NCBI GenBank assembly: GCA_025642065.1
Contig: JAODUP010000427.1
Location: forward strand, 293,501-357,500
From: Paralvinella palmiformis
Lineage: Eukaryota; Annelida; Polychaeta; Terebellida; Alvinellidae
DNA: 64,000 nt
Direction: 5' to 3'
The first letter of the stretch is position 1. Each line of letters starts with the position of its first letter. Below are positions 42,960 through 56,265 of this stretch, piece after piece. Made by a program: the position numbers and the translations under genes. Under the pieces are notes generated by a model. That model did not search any database. It saw only the letters and a list, made by a program, of their open reading frames with translations, and was not told the DNA's origin.

Positions 42960-44760
42960 ACCATATTGCTCGAGGTTTATATACACAACGTTTACCAGGA
43001 AGGCACACACTTAAGCTTTTATATATTTTTAACAAATGAGGCGTGATGTTTAATCTTTTTGTTCTAATTGTGAACTTACATAAGTTAAAAAACTTTCCAA
43101 TGACAATTGAATATAATTAATATGTTTGTGCAGGTATGAATATGCCCGACATAATAAGAAAACAAACTTAGAATATACTCCAAAGTAATTAGTCGTAGAT
43201 TCCCATGTGACAATTGATATTTAGATATCTCATTACTCTACAAACATAGATGGTTGAGATCATAATTGCTTAAATCTAAAACGACGATTGATAATTATTT
43301 CCGTTCCAATTCTGTTGGAGATGGGTGGAGCACCTTAGCGAATATCAACTAGTCTACATTCGGCCAAATTCATGATAATCCGAATGTTCGTTTGGTGATT
43401 GTTCTTGTCGAGGTGTTATGTTGAGTCGGATTTCCAATTGATCTAACTGTCAGTGTTTACCATGATGACAAATTATGTTATGATCACGCAACATATCTTT
43501 TACTTAAATTAATGGCATACTTATCAACTGTTGGTCTTTGCCATGACATTTTTGCCATCAAAGAGTGAGTCATTAATTAATTTAGATTCGGTGCTGATTA
43601 AACAACCGATATACATTACAGGGAGGCATCCTACAAACACAGGTAACGTGATTATATTAGAGAGGGTACGCTATGTTTTATCACAACCTTCAATTGGTCT
43701 GAATGCAAGATCATATTGAATTAGTCTATAATTACTGAAGTTTTATAAACCTTCTTCTATGTATCTCAAGAATATGTGTAGTGTCGTGATCAATCTTATA
43801 CAACAACTTGACAACATTTCTTTACAAGGGGTGTCTTCAAGTACGTATTTCTGCATAATTATACAAATTCAAATCACATACAGCTTCAGTGTAAATGGTT
43901 CTCAGTTGATATCTTATTACACAAAACCAGAAAGTTACTAACTCTGCATCTGGCAAAGTTGCAATTATATTTCATGAAGGTCTCTTATGTTTTAATATTA
44001 TTGATTCAATTTGTGGCAGCAATCTCCACAAGTCATCGGTTTCGTTTCAACAATTTGGTTTAGTGGAGGTATTAGGCATATTAAGAACACATAGGACACC
44101 AGCCAGTGCCAGGTATCTACATCAATCATCCGTATTCACATTGAACGCTCCCAAGTTCCGTCTACTAGTACTTTGTTTTGAGAATTTATAATTTGTTATG
44201 GTCACTTCAACCTTATACGACATATACGCGTATGACTTTTCTTATTACTAAACACCATTGCTACACTAATAATTCCTTCTCTATATGTGAGTTTCGGCGA
44301 TACGCTTCTAAAGACAATACTAATGGTATACATAAACACTTATTACTGTGGACTTCCTTAAATTGGTTATGTAATTCGTGAAACTTTTGTTTTAACAAAT
44401 TTATATGGCACTGGCATGCTAGAAAGTTGTATATTAACAATATTTATTATTTCAGTATTGTTCCAACTTCTACATAAACTTGTTAATTGAAATACACACA
44501 AACATGCAGCACATGTATCAATTGTTTGTATCTTGACTAGTTTGGTAGCTCTCACAAAAACACACATATACTCCTATTTAGAGTACATTCACGCACAGAG
44601 GAGTATCTTAGATAGCATTGATTGAGAATATTCTGATTAAACATATTTGAAAAAGAATGAAAATGATCAACTTACACCATCAGCACAGCGATGTTATCAC
44701 AACATAAATCTTAGGTTGCTTTATTTTTAAATTATGTTTTCTTAAAAATTAGAAAACTTA
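42960..44760. other. AT-rich spacer, nothing recognised
   Basis: About 1.8 kb with only short, unremarkable open frames. Confidence 0.5.
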
Positions 44761-44764
44761 AAAC

Positions 44765-44841
44765 TATATATATATATATATATTTTGTGTTTTATATTAT
44801 TATACTATATATAAAAAATTATATATCTATTATATATATAT

Positions 44842-44915
<74 letters not shown>
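44765..44915. repeat. Interrupted (AT)n array
   Basis: Two AT tracts separated by AT-rich sequence, next to the 3' end of the Tc1-like element. Confidence 0.9.
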
Positions 44916-44919
<4 letters not shown>

Positions 44920-45036
44920 GCTAAATATACAACATATAGGGCCGTTAAGAAACGCATTAAATAAAGCAGGAATTTGTCAGGAAATCGACTTCAAACGTTC
45001 TGATTATTCTGATGAGTGTTCAGTGAGGCACACGAA

Positions 45037-45990
45037 TCACAGTTCAATATGACCACCACGGGCATCGTACAGAGCTTGTACTCGTCGAGGCAAGCTGACA
45101 ATCAGAGTTGCTAGGGTTTGAAGGGGCCGAGCTTGCAATGTATTAATGACTGGCTGTTGCAATTCTGCCAGATTAGTAGGCTCGTTGGCACTTGCATCCA
45201 TGGTGCGTGTTACTTCGGACCACAAGTTCTCTATAGCATTCATACCCGGAGACACTGCTGGCTATTCCATGTGTTCGATCCCTTCAGTTTCCATGAAATT
45301 GACCACTGTGCGAGCTCTGTGAGGCCTGACGTTGTCATCCTGGTACACAAAATTATACCCAAATATCAGACGAGTAAATAGCAATAACGTTTCCTCCAGG
45401 ATCTGTAGGTGCTGGTACTGATCCAGGTTTCCATCGACGATTTGAAGGTCACAATTTCCACCATGGTGGAAAGCACCTCATATGGTAATTCCACCGTCCC
45501 CTGCTTGGATTATAGGTACGATGTAATATTCATTATAGGCCTCATGTTGCTGTCTGTGGGCCCGGATACGATCATCTGTCCGGTAAAGCAGGAATCTGGA
45601 TTCATCGCTGAAGATGACATGCTACCAATGACCTGGTCGCCTGCGGAGATGGTTTCTAGCCCAATCCACACTCGCCTGCCGATGTCTTTGCAACAGGTCT
45701 CCTGGCGAAGTAATATGCACAGATCAATCGCAGGTTCACTCGCATTCAGAATACAGGGGTATTGTGAACCGTAACCACTCAGCACGAAGGGTTTTTGCTG
45801 ACTTGGTACGCCTATTTCGGCATAAACATAGCAGATAACGGTCTTCCCTTTCTGTTGTCTTACGAGGACGTCCGGGTTTAGCTCTGGGTGTGTGGGTTCG
45901 CCCGTCTCACGATTTCTCTTAAGCACCTTTGAGACTGTTCCCTGTGCTATCCCAAGAGCTTGGGCAATGACCTTCTGTTTGGAACCCATA
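45037..45990 (-). pseudogene. Tc1-like (DD34E-type) transposase, broken
   Basis: Cut-and-paste transposase relic. Minus strand from 45989: MGSKQKVIAQALGIAQGTVS (first HTH), then frameshifts. From about 45606 the catalytic core reads SDESRF (first Asp), YQDDNVRPHRAR (second Asp), NAIENLWSE (Glu), and ends RVQALYDARGGHIEL with a natural stop. At least two in-frame stops and frameshifts kill it. Host function not expected. Confidence 0.9.
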
Positions 45991-46319
45991 CGTCACATGG
46001 CAAGAACTCGTCGATAAATTCCTTCATTGAAATGACGAACCATGATGTCAAGAAAGTTGCCCCAAAATTGCATCAAATTCCGCCGCCACGCCCGAGTACA
46101 ACTAGAGATATCAATAGCTCTACCCTCTTATTTATAGAACCTCAGATATCACGCCACATTGACCTTGGGTGTTTTATTGGTCACCCACTCACTCAAAACA
46201 ATACCACGTGTTGAAAACGTATGCCAAAATACTCGTTACGTATCACTGATTACGCTGATACCACTGAACAGATCATAAACACTAACCAACTGGTGTTAAT
46301 ATGCTGTCCCACAAAATAA

Positions 46320-48130
46320 TGCAACGGATACAAATATATATGCCATATTTATTATACATATATATGTCTGTAGTTACTTATCTTCACCTTTTTGCTATTA
46401 CTTCCTTTTCGACTAACTTTATTAAGCAATATTTATAAATATTGTATTTATTACTATTTATGACTTTTTAAGAGGAAAGTTATAGTTATGTTTACTGTAA
46501 GCTTAATTAGAATATGGCATTAGAATAAAATGTGGGGTTTAAAACTATTCATCAACAGGCGATAGATATTTTCTATCAACAACAAAATATTCAGGTGATT
46601 TTAATCTGTACCATCAGCTATTTTTTTCAGTTATTTAATGTATGAATTTCTTAATACGATTATAATATAAACCTTTTCAGCCATTAGCTGTTCTGCGGAC
46701 TGCATGATATCCGGGAAGATAATGTCAGGATATTATTGATTTAAACCGAGAAGAGAATATAATATTAGCTCTGAATTTGAACGTCTTCAGCTGCTGTACT
46801 GTAAATTTGAAAAAAGCCCATAAGATTTGTAATCAAAACTTCAAACAATTTATACTTATAAAAGCGTCAATTTTGTGGAATAGTTGCATCACAATCGTAA
46901 ATTTATGACAAACTTAAATGACAATAATATTATCGCTTTATTTTACTCTTCCTCAGTACTAAACAACATAAATCATATTTCACCTTAATTCAACTTTGTG
47001 ACTAATCTTTAAACTGACGTTTATCATAACGTGTAAATTATCAGTTAAGGCTTAATACGATTTGTATTGCATTAGTTTTGTTCTACTAATTATCTTACGA
47101 CAGGTGTTTTACAATCCCATAACAATTAAAAATATACAGGAACCCGTTTCTTTTATAACTTTCTTACTCTCCGTACCTAAAGTTTCAGGATAGTTCATAA
47201 CTGAATTATATAATTATTATAGTGTTACAATTTGTGATATCATAATACACTAGAATAGTATAACATAATACATATAAGATATAAACAAAGGAAATGCCGT
47301 TTCTAGTCAATAGGCTATTAAAAATTAATTATTGCAAGAAACCCTTATCTTGTACATTTGAATATTGTTTTGTGTCTCTAATGGAAGTTATGTGTGTGAT
47401 ATATTTCAATTATCACAAACACACAAACACACACATACACACGTACACCCATAAGCAGCATATGTGCATTGAAACATGATATATGATTCATAAGGGCCTG
47501 AATTGCTTAGCTGGTGATTAACACAGGTAATCTTTAATGACTGGTTAATTTGCTAAGTTAATTATTTTATTATATGAATCATCAATGTTATTATATCAGG
47601 AGAAATGGCAGCAGTATAATATTATTATTATTACTGTGAAAATGAATATCATAATGTTGACACAAAAAGACATAAATGTGCACCGAGGTAGTTTTATTTG
47701 AAGAAATTAACTGTTCTGCTTCACTGCTAAAATGAGATTGTTCAGTAAATTGTGCCCAACTTCCTAACTGGCTATTGACTCGTTGTAATATAGTTTATTA
47801 TAAGAGGATATTCCACATCATAAACGCTGTCACCACTGTGTGAATGTACACAGGCAGTTTGTTCATCGTTAAATTTTGATAAGTGTGAGGACATGTAGCA
47901 TATATCTAATTTAGGAGAACTGAGAAATCCCAAATGGTGTATATTCCAAGGCGTGACTCCACTTTTGTTAGAAAATTACCTTCATTTGAATTTCACCAAA
48001 TATGGTACAAATGAAGTTATAGCACTCATAATTATACATTTACCTCCCAATGAGAAAGGCAGCTTAAAGGCGAAATGTTGTCTCTCTATGCAAGTAATGT
48101 AAAGTATGTTAACCCTCACTGCAAAGACTG
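46320..48130. other. AT-rich spacer, nothing recognised
   Basis: No gene or repeat family recognised. Short CA-rich tract at about 47417-47450. Confidence 0.5.
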
Positions 48131-48228
48131 TCTGAATTGATTAAATCCTCTTATATTGTCTTGTTATATATTGTCTTGTTATTTCTAACGAATTTTATCA
48201 ATTTTATTCAAAACGTAAGTTTAACTCT

Positions 48229-48231
<3 letters not shown>

Positions 48232-48263
<32 letters not shown>
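48232..48263. repeat. (TC)n microsatellite
   Basis: About 16 TC units beside the 3' end of the MULE-type transposase relic. Confidence 0.92.
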
Positions 48264-48268
<5 letters not shown>

Positions 48269-48279
48269 CTGCTAGTCTC

Positions 48280-49230
48280 GTTATTGTATTGTAACACAAA
48301 CAGTGATTTAACTTCTGGTCATATCTCTTCCCTAGGTCAGTCATCCACTCTGCCTTCGCCCAATCTGATGCCATCCTGCACCTTGTCTTCTCAGAAGAAG
48401 GCCATCCCATCAAACATCCCACAGAAGTGCCTGATGTTGTCGTTGATGCAGCATAGTTTAGTCTTCCCCAGCGCCTGGATCTTCCTTCACGTGCTCTTGA
48501 ACAGGTGGTAAAAGCACCCCTGTGCCGTCACTTAATGTCCAAGCACCAAGGCTACTGACTGAATAGCTGCTAATTCAAAGTAAGTGATGACAACACGGGG
48601 TCTGGGCATATTTGCATGGTCTCCATCTTATCAAGAACTGCTTGAAGCAGCTCTTGGTAAATCCCAGAAAGGAACCCATACACACAGGAAAGCGCAGACC
48701 CTCTAAGATGGGCACGGACCACATAGAGCTGTTCAAAGACACCTGGACTCATGGCATAGTAACCATCCATGAACCAAGTGTCAGACTGCCCTATGTGACG
48801 GGGTCATAACCATGGATAAGAAACGGCCTTGGGTCTGTTCCATCGGTGTGATTCCACTCGTCAGGGATGACCAGCTCTGGAAGAGATGCTGCGTCATTTG
48901 ATAGACATCCACGGCTCTGACGCTGAAGATCCCGCTTGCATGTCTATATCTTCCCGACGTTGCCACGCTTGCTTCAAGGAGAGCCTGGGTAGGAAACTGG
49001 TTTGCCCGACTTCTTGACTGCTTTGCCACTGCCTTCGTGGTTGTGCGTAGCTTGGTGACCTCAACTCCTGTCTTGTCTGCCGTTTTTTTTGTGATTCACA
49101 TGAGGCCGATGATTCTCATACGCGTCATCAGTTCAGAGTCCACCTATACACCCGGCTGTTCTCTGCCGATGCACTGCCACCGGATCCAGTTCTTGTACTT
49201 CCTCTTCTTCGTGTGCCTGTAGCCATTCAG
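48280..49230 (-). pseudogene. MULE-type transposase with FLYWCH-like N-terminus, broken
   Basis: Minus strand. An N-terminal piece with KYKNWIRWQC resembles a FLYWCH zinc finger. Next come IPDEWNHTDGTDPRPFLIHG and FMDGYYAMSPGVFEQLYVVR with SCVYGFLSG-IYQELLQAV, the start of the MULE catalytic domain (DGT/FK-type first Asp region). Further on, after a stop, GCFYHLFKSTWRKIQALG and FCGMFDGMAFFSED match the rest of the domain. Several stops and frameshifts interrupt it. Beside it at 49340-49594 is a terminal-repeat-like segment shared with the MITE at 39868. Confidence 0.78.
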
Positions 49231-49339
49231 ACAAAGCTTGTCTCTTCTCTTATTGGTTCTGGTGATCTCCATGATTTGAAATGCGCAGCAAGTTGTAGTA
49301 ATGACTATGAATAAATAATATATGTTGGAAGGTTAGTTC

Positions 49340-49594
49340 TTTTATAGGAAGGATGAGTTCTGCCCTTGTCTTGTGAGCGTTTGTCGCGCACCATGAGATC
49401 TGCTCATTAGATTTACTCGCAAGATGTTTCATATTATCCCTTGATCTCTTCTAATTATACTACATAACACACATTCACACAAATATTTCTGACATAGAAA
49501 AATAAATTTGACAATTTGATGGAAAGATTTATTTTAGTTGTGAGCTTTTGCCTCTTTGTTTCATTAAGGGTGTGAGTTTGTGTCTTATGACCGT
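49340..49594. mobile_element. MULE terminal and subterminal segment
   Basis: GAGCTTTTGCCTC and CATTAAGGGTGTGAG match the ends of the 39868 MITE. GATCTCTTCTAATTATAC and CACCATGAGATCTG match its interior in reverse. It probably marks the end of the MULE whose transposase relic lies just before. Confidence 0.7.
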
Positions 49595-49863
49595 GTTATA
49601 ATATTATAAGAGCGTACTGTGTCTGCTGCAGTCATTTAATTTCTGGATAACCAGGCCAAAAACCTAAACAGCGTCCCATCCAAGACGCAAATAGTGCACG
49701 GAATATACAGCTCTAAATAACGTTTTTTAAGAATCCCCTGACCTGGAAACATACAGTCTCCACGCACAGTCAACAGAACATCTCAACATGATAACTGAAA
49801 TTGAAACGAGATAGTGTTTGTGTGTGGGCGCTCTTGTGTGCGTGTGCGTGTGTGTGTGTGTGT

Positions 49864-49904
<41 letters not shown>

Positions 49905-50240
49905 ATGTGTTGTGCATGTGTGTTTGTGTGTTGTGTCGGGGAGGAGATAAGACTGTTTCTTTATTTATAAAAAAACCACAATATAAAAACTCAGTTAGCT
50001 CACATATAGGAAAATATATAATTACAGTAATGAGTTGTATATATATTGTATTTCATCATCTTGATTGTCTCCAACATGACATCATTACGTGTATTTGCTT
50101 TAGATAATAAAATCGAACATGGTCCACAGGCTAGTTAGACTCTTTATTTTCCTTTGCCATGACGTCATCTTATTTAGCTCTCAGAACATCAATATAGTTG
50201 TTTCTCTTTCACGATCCGGAATAAGGAAGATCGCTGGATA
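49590..50240 (+). repeat. Modular repeat: left arm, (TG)n, arm 2
   Basis: Left arm at 49596-49800 (CTGCTGCAGTCATTTAAT, GGAAACATACAGTCTCCACG), (TG)n at 49840-49910, arm 2 at 49945-50240 (GATTGTCTCCAACATGACAT, CATGACGTCATC). It lacks the arm 3 present in the mirror copy at 38750-39600. Confidence 0.82.
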
Positions 50241-51257
50241 TGGTTTTTATTTTTGATGATCAATAATATATCATCACTCTGTTACTAATCCCCATCACAA
50301 GTCGAGATAAATGTTATTTACTGGACTCGAATTGAGGATTATATGTTATGTATTTTACATGGAATGATTAGTGTTTGGTAATAAAATATTGTTTAGTCAA
50401 TTGGCGGCACTATGATATTAATCTAATCCTGCTTTGAAAACATCCAGAAGCTACTGTCGATGTTTATTTCTACATGCCGTCCTGACTATTTATGTATCTA
50501 ATTATTAAATTATTTCAGGATTAAGATGCGTTTATTATGTGGACAAAATGACATTGATACATTAAATACATATTTCGCCAATTGATTTCTAATAAAGAAC
50601 AAAAGAATTGTTGTTTATTATCTTAACAAATCATTTTTAGTATTTGCTGAAATTGTCTTAGCATTAAATGGTTTAGCAATTCATATTCGTACCTGTATTA
50701 TAAATCGTTTAGCTCAATGACGATATCGATTATCAGATCAATATTAATATAAACATGTGACATTCCCCTTCTAGCATTTAATATCAATAAAGTACTTCTG
50801 CCGTAGCATACATCATCCACAATTAGTAGAGCGTGGATTAGGGAAATAAGATCTATTTATGCAACGATCAAAAGTGTACATATAGCTCAATTATGATAAA
50901 AGTCTTTCAGTTGAATTACAGTAATATTCGTTGTAGAAATGCCGTGGCGTTTTCTTTAATAATGTATTGTTGATACGTACACTCCTTTATAGAACACAGA
51001 TGGTAAAATATCACATATCAAGAGTAATGAGACTAGATAACTCGGCGCTCTTATTGTAAATTATCGGTTGTTATACGCATCTATTTCAGCCTCAATATTG
51101 TCAAAAGGGTTATAGATTTGGTATACCAGAAAGCCAATGATGCTTTATTTCAGTAAAATATTATGAAATAAACAAATTTTCAACAAATACCAATATAACA
51201 CAGTCAAAAGTGTAAATATGACACACATTATGATGAGAGATATTGTGATTCGCTGAA

Positions 51258-51430
51258 TGCGCCTCCGTGGTCTAGCGGTAGCGTGTTGGACCACAGGTCA
51301 CCACCACCCGTGTTCGAATCTCTGCGTGGGCATATCTGAAGGTTGTTTCATCTTTGACTTCGTTCATTACCTTTGGAGGTCGCTCGGCCCATTTAGCCTA
51401 CCTTGTTCACAAAAGTGGCCGTAAAACATG
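51258..51430 (+). repeat. SINE family A shared by both arms (right)
   Basis: GCGCCTCCGTGGTCTAGCGG head, GTGTTCGAATCTCTGCG B box, GTGGCCGTAAAACATG tail. Mirror of 37850-38021. Confidence 0.9.
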
Positions 51431-53714
51431 TTGTCATTCGCTGACTATCGGATGCTAGTGATTATAATAGCCCCAATATTTTCACATCATAATAAATAAT
51501 ATATAGCAGTGACTATTACCGTTTGTATCTTCTTAATAGACTCTGAAACAAGAATAAACGTAAGGAAAGTATGTGTCATAAAATTAGTGATGAGACACTA
51601 ACGTAGATTAATAGAAAAATATAATCTCAGGAAATTAATGTACTCTTAAATCGTCTATATTTTGTAGTCACAACTTAAAATTATTTGTGCCGGTGACTTT
51701 TCACTCATTGTTTGCACATCAACATTACCTAGTTAATTTAACTAAGAAACAAATCGCATGTCATTAATTATTTAGTAACTGATCGATGAAATGTAGCTAT
51801 CTGACAAACTTATGTCGAATATATCTCGCAGAGAACAGCACAGAACCTGCCACCTTTCGAAGACAAAATTATCTCTCCCCTATCACAGTGTTTTACATAT
51901 ATAAATATAGGATATTTATATAGAGAACTGCTAACGTGGTCTTGTCAGAGAAATGGCGAACGAGTGACAACAAGAATTTTTGTAGATTGAGAACACATTG
52001 TTGTTGTATGTATGGAGCAATTAAGAAATACACAGATGGCTGACATTCGGAGTGGATTCCAAAATATTCATTGTAAGTGTTTATTTTTAATATTTGACAA
52101 AGGTTTGTTTTCCATCATTAATTACTTTCTACTAATTCATTGACAAAAATAGTCGTAGAAAATGTTTTTAATGTTCTGTAATCTTCTATGATAATAATAA
52201 TGTAAAATATTGTTTAGGAGTATTTATTTACATTTAGTCGATCTAGTTGTCCTCACATATGTATATATTTCGTGATGAATTCTAACTAATTGATGATTCA
52301 TTAATATGTTACTTATCTTTCTTGGCTATTCACATTTATCTCACTAACAATTTACCAACAGTGTTATTTTATGTATCCGTCTATCCACAATTGTACATAT
52401 GACCAAATCCTTGATGTGATTAAGGCAGTTTCCATCAAGAAAACCAACAAACAACAACACATAAACACTCATTAGGACATTACGTCTCAACTTCTACATA
52501 AAGTAAGTGTTGTCTTATCTTCCGACAATGACGTGTTTCTTGTCGTATTCTTAACTATAGAACACTTGCTCTTTTTGTTAAACACTAATTTCATTTTGAA
52601 TCAAATTATTTTTAGAAAAAAGAATGAGTTGATATATTTGGTATTAATTTGTTGAAAAACAAATAAGACAGATTAACCTATGAATATTAGATTTAACGAT
52701 GTCGATTTTAAATAATAACAAACTTTTCTCTGAATTTCAGCTGAAGTTGGAATGTCACAAATCATGACGAGAAAGGAATGATTTTGATATTTCTTTTTTA
52801 CTCCATCATATCGTCAACAATCGCTTAGGTACGTTATATAATAAAGTACTTTTATTTAACTTTTGTTGTGTTATTATTGATGTCTTTTTGTTGACGTTTT
52901 ATATTACAGGACGACTACGTGTCCGCTTTGAGGATTCCGGCATCAATCCAGATAATGAAGAGTTCATTACTGATGACTCTCCAACAACGTGTGCAACTTT
53001 CAACAACGGTGATGACACGAATATTCCAAGACACACAAACTTTCGAATTGAAGTCGCTGATTATATAATCGATTATGTGAATGTTACTCTGATAGGAACC
53101 AATCTAGGATGCGGTCATAACCTTTACGTGACCCCATTATCAGCAGCCGAGACAGAGAAGTGGACAGGTCGCTGGACTACTTGTCCTATAACAGAGGAAA
53201 CAAAATACGAAGACAAAGAGAGGTGTTCGTATGGCTGTAGATGTAGGGGAAGCTGTGAGGAGATACAAGTATTTAAGAGAGCAAATATTATTAAGGACAG
53301 TTCTTGGAATGTGTGTCACGTCTGTATGACAGCAGGTAAGGAGTTTTAATTAACTTTTTACCTCTATAACATCCTACTATTGATAGTATTGCTATTGTTC
53401 GGCCTCCATAATACTGTCTCATGCGCATCCTTGGATTCTGAAACGATTCTGGCTAAAATACTACTGGTCCATCACGTCTTCAGTTAAATAAATTAATACT
53501 TAACTAAAGAGAATAGTAAGAAATCGGGTATAGGAATTATAGACCATAATGTTGGATATTTTCTTCCTAAATACAAGAAAATACTAAAATAAACAAAACA
53601 TTGTAATCTTTGTGTATTATAAATATATCCTTGTTTCAGGTCTGTTCATTCTGAACAAGATGTATATAGTAATTGTTCTCACGAATGGCTTTCATTAATA
53701 GTATGATGTGAGGA

Positions 53715-53965
53715 TAAATTGACATTTATCACCGAGATGTTGAAACGACTTGAACCTGATATTGCTTCTATCAAAGAAAATGTCCAATCCGAAATAAAAT
53801 CAGTGCTATATCTAACGATCTAAGAGCTGTGAAAGATGACGTAGAACGTCTTAAAGTCGAAAACCAATATTTACAGAAGTCCATGGCAATGTCCCCCCCC
53901 CCAAAAAAAAACCAACAGATTTACACAGACAAAAAGAGTTTGACAGTATCATATTGACCAATTAA
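53715..53965 (+). pseudogene. Coiled-coil-coding relic in FReD-copy intron 2
   Basis: Reads ITEMLKRLEPDIASIKENVQ then, after a frame change, DLRAVKDDVERLKVENQYLQ; a clear heptad pattern. It resembles the ORF1 coiled coil of LINEs but could equally be a decayed coiled-coil exon, since many FReD lectins place one between the N-terminal and fibrinogen domains. It is absent from the intact arm. Confidence 0.5.
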
Positions 53966-54719
53966 GATCAACAACACATCTGTCATACGTACTGTGTGTA
54001 TTACATTTATATATTGACGTATCTCTTGCCTTTTGGAATAAATTAATTATTGAATATTATCATTATTGTGGTAATTCATCTAGCCGTCATCATTTCGGAA
54101 TAATAATTACTTATTATTAATAACACTACTTATAAAGATAATTATAATAAACTTTTAAAACTTCAAATATATAGTTATTTATTTATAGACTATCCTGATC
54201 TAAGTGGATGTAGTGTCGACCCAACCAAGATAAGTGACGTTTATTCAATCAACCCAACATCAAACTCATCTGACTGTATCTACAAAAAAGACGTTTATTG
54301 TGACATGGAAAAGGATGATGGTGGATGGACAGTAAGTAGTTGTTAGGATCGGGTGAAGTTTGTTCGTAAGATTCGGCTTTCTTTAAGTAATTAGAACAAC
54401 AATATGCATATTAATTATATAACATCCTAATTATCTAATTTATGCTACAAATAATAAATCTAATTGTAGGTAATTATGAGACGGAAGGAAGACTCAGTAG
54501 ATTTTAACAAAGAATGGGAAGATTATAAACTTGGCTTTGGATCACTGAATGGAGAGTTTTGGGCAGGTAAATAATATTAACTCCGTATATGCATGATTGT
54601 ATGTGTGTATATATGTGAGTATTTGTTTGTATGTACGTACTTACGTATGTATGTATACATGAATGTACGTTTATGTGTTTGAGTATGACAATATGTTTGG
54701 GTGAGTTTGTACGGGTGGA

Positions 54720-55510
54720 TGTATGTGTGCGTGTGTGCATGCGTGCTTGCGTGCGTGCATTTTAGGATACATATAGAGTGGCACTGGCTCAGATCATCAA
54801 CATATAAACATTCTTTGATACCTATACCTCCATAAAGCTATACATAAATAAAACTATACATACACCAATCTAAACATAAATATCCCTATATCTCCTTATA
54901 TATATGCATACGTAAACCAATACAAGTGTCTGGGCCACTTATCACCCTGAGGAGTCCAGCTAATCTGCTTTTCGTACGCGACAAATAAGTCACGCCTAAA
55001 GAAAATCGGTTACAAATGTACAAAAGGGGAAACACGTACACAAAATGCCATTTCACACAACAGCTCGTGGTTCAATAGTATGTTAGTACATACACAAGAT
55101 AAAATACTTTGACACCACAGATTACATTCAATAGTAAATTTCTGTGGTCCAAAAGAAACTTGTATATAGAGAACATTTCGACAGCCCAGATGTTGACCTC
55201 AGCTTTATTCTGGGTTAGAATAACCAAACAAATCCTATCGGTGTCGCGAGTTGTTCTCTAAATAGAGTGAAAAGTTAGGCCTTCTGTAGGCCTTCGGCGT
55301 GTCAATCAGCATAACAGTTTGTTTAACACGTCATAAGATGCATACAACCTACATATGGAAGCAATGAAATAACTTAACTATAAAAAACATAATACTGCAC
55401 AATGCATTATTACTTGTCTAGAAAGAATAACGGTTCAATCCTGAGTAAATACTATGATTTATTCAAACCTAACAGCTAATCCTCATTCTATCCATCACTT
55501 AGTCAGCTAT
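54720..55510 (+). repeat. Modular repeat: (TG)-rich plus arm 1, extended
   Basis: Arm 1 (ATACATATAGAGTGGCACTG, later GTACGCGACAAATAAGTCAC) then an extended right flank (CAGCTTTATTCTGGGTTAGA, GAGTAAATACTATGATTTAT) that also occurs at 57180-57510 and, diverged, inside the tandem duplication. Lies in intron 4 of the FReD pseudogene. Confidence 0.75.
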
Positions 55511-55984
55511 AATAAACATCTAATTTAGCGTTCCTAAGTAAATGCAGTTAGGTGTGGAGGGATCTAAATTAAAGCGCCTATTCGCTTGATCTATTTGACC
55601 CATGGTCGAGAACAGCTGATTTCAGGCAGATCTCCGATACTGCTAATGATATGTCGGGATTATAATACCTATACATTCAAAAGAGTTCCTATGTGAATGT
55701 AACCTAACCTAATTACTCACAATATGGGAAAAAATACTGCCCGCAATACCAACAGGAAATGCCTACCTGAGTAACAAACGCCCCCAGGAGTATAAATCCA
55801 TTAAACAGCGTTGTATAAATTAATATGTAGTTTCGCTAGACCACATAAGAGGACAACAATACAGATTCAACAGTATATATAACAAAGGTAATCGAGTAAA
55901 ATATGTAATAACGACATACATTTCTTACATTGGAGTAATAAGGTTATGGATGAAAATAGATAAGATGTCTCGTACTGGCAATGT

Positions 55985-56265
55985 GTGTTTTAGGACAAAG
56001 ACACAGTGGCATTGACTCAGAACATGACCATCTAAACATCCTTTAAAACCTATACCTCGATAAGTCTATACATGAATAAAAATATACATATATCAATATA
56101 AATATATAATAGTCTACACTGCCACATATTTATGCATACATGAACCTATGCATGTGTTTAGGGTGCTCATCAGTCTGTGGAGTGCAGATAATCCATTATA
56201 CGTCTCGCACGCACGGATATAGGCTATCTGTATGAAAATATTATTATGCGTGCGTGCGTGCGTGC
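55985..56265 (+). repeat. Modular repeat: diverged arm 1
   Basis: TGTGTTTTAGGACAAAGACA, GACTCAGAACATGACCATCT and later GGGTGCTCATCAGTCTGTGG follow the arm 1 order with many changes; an older copy. Confidence 0.55.

Noticed and set aside
43531..43941. Two open frames of about 60 codons
   Set aside because: Low complexity of support: no splice context, no homology, ordinary length for AT-rich chance frames.
53890..53912. C8/A8 homopolymer pair near the coiled-coil relic as a functional slippery site
   Set aside because: It lies after the open frames end and in a decayed region; more likely ordinary homopolymer or sequencing noise.
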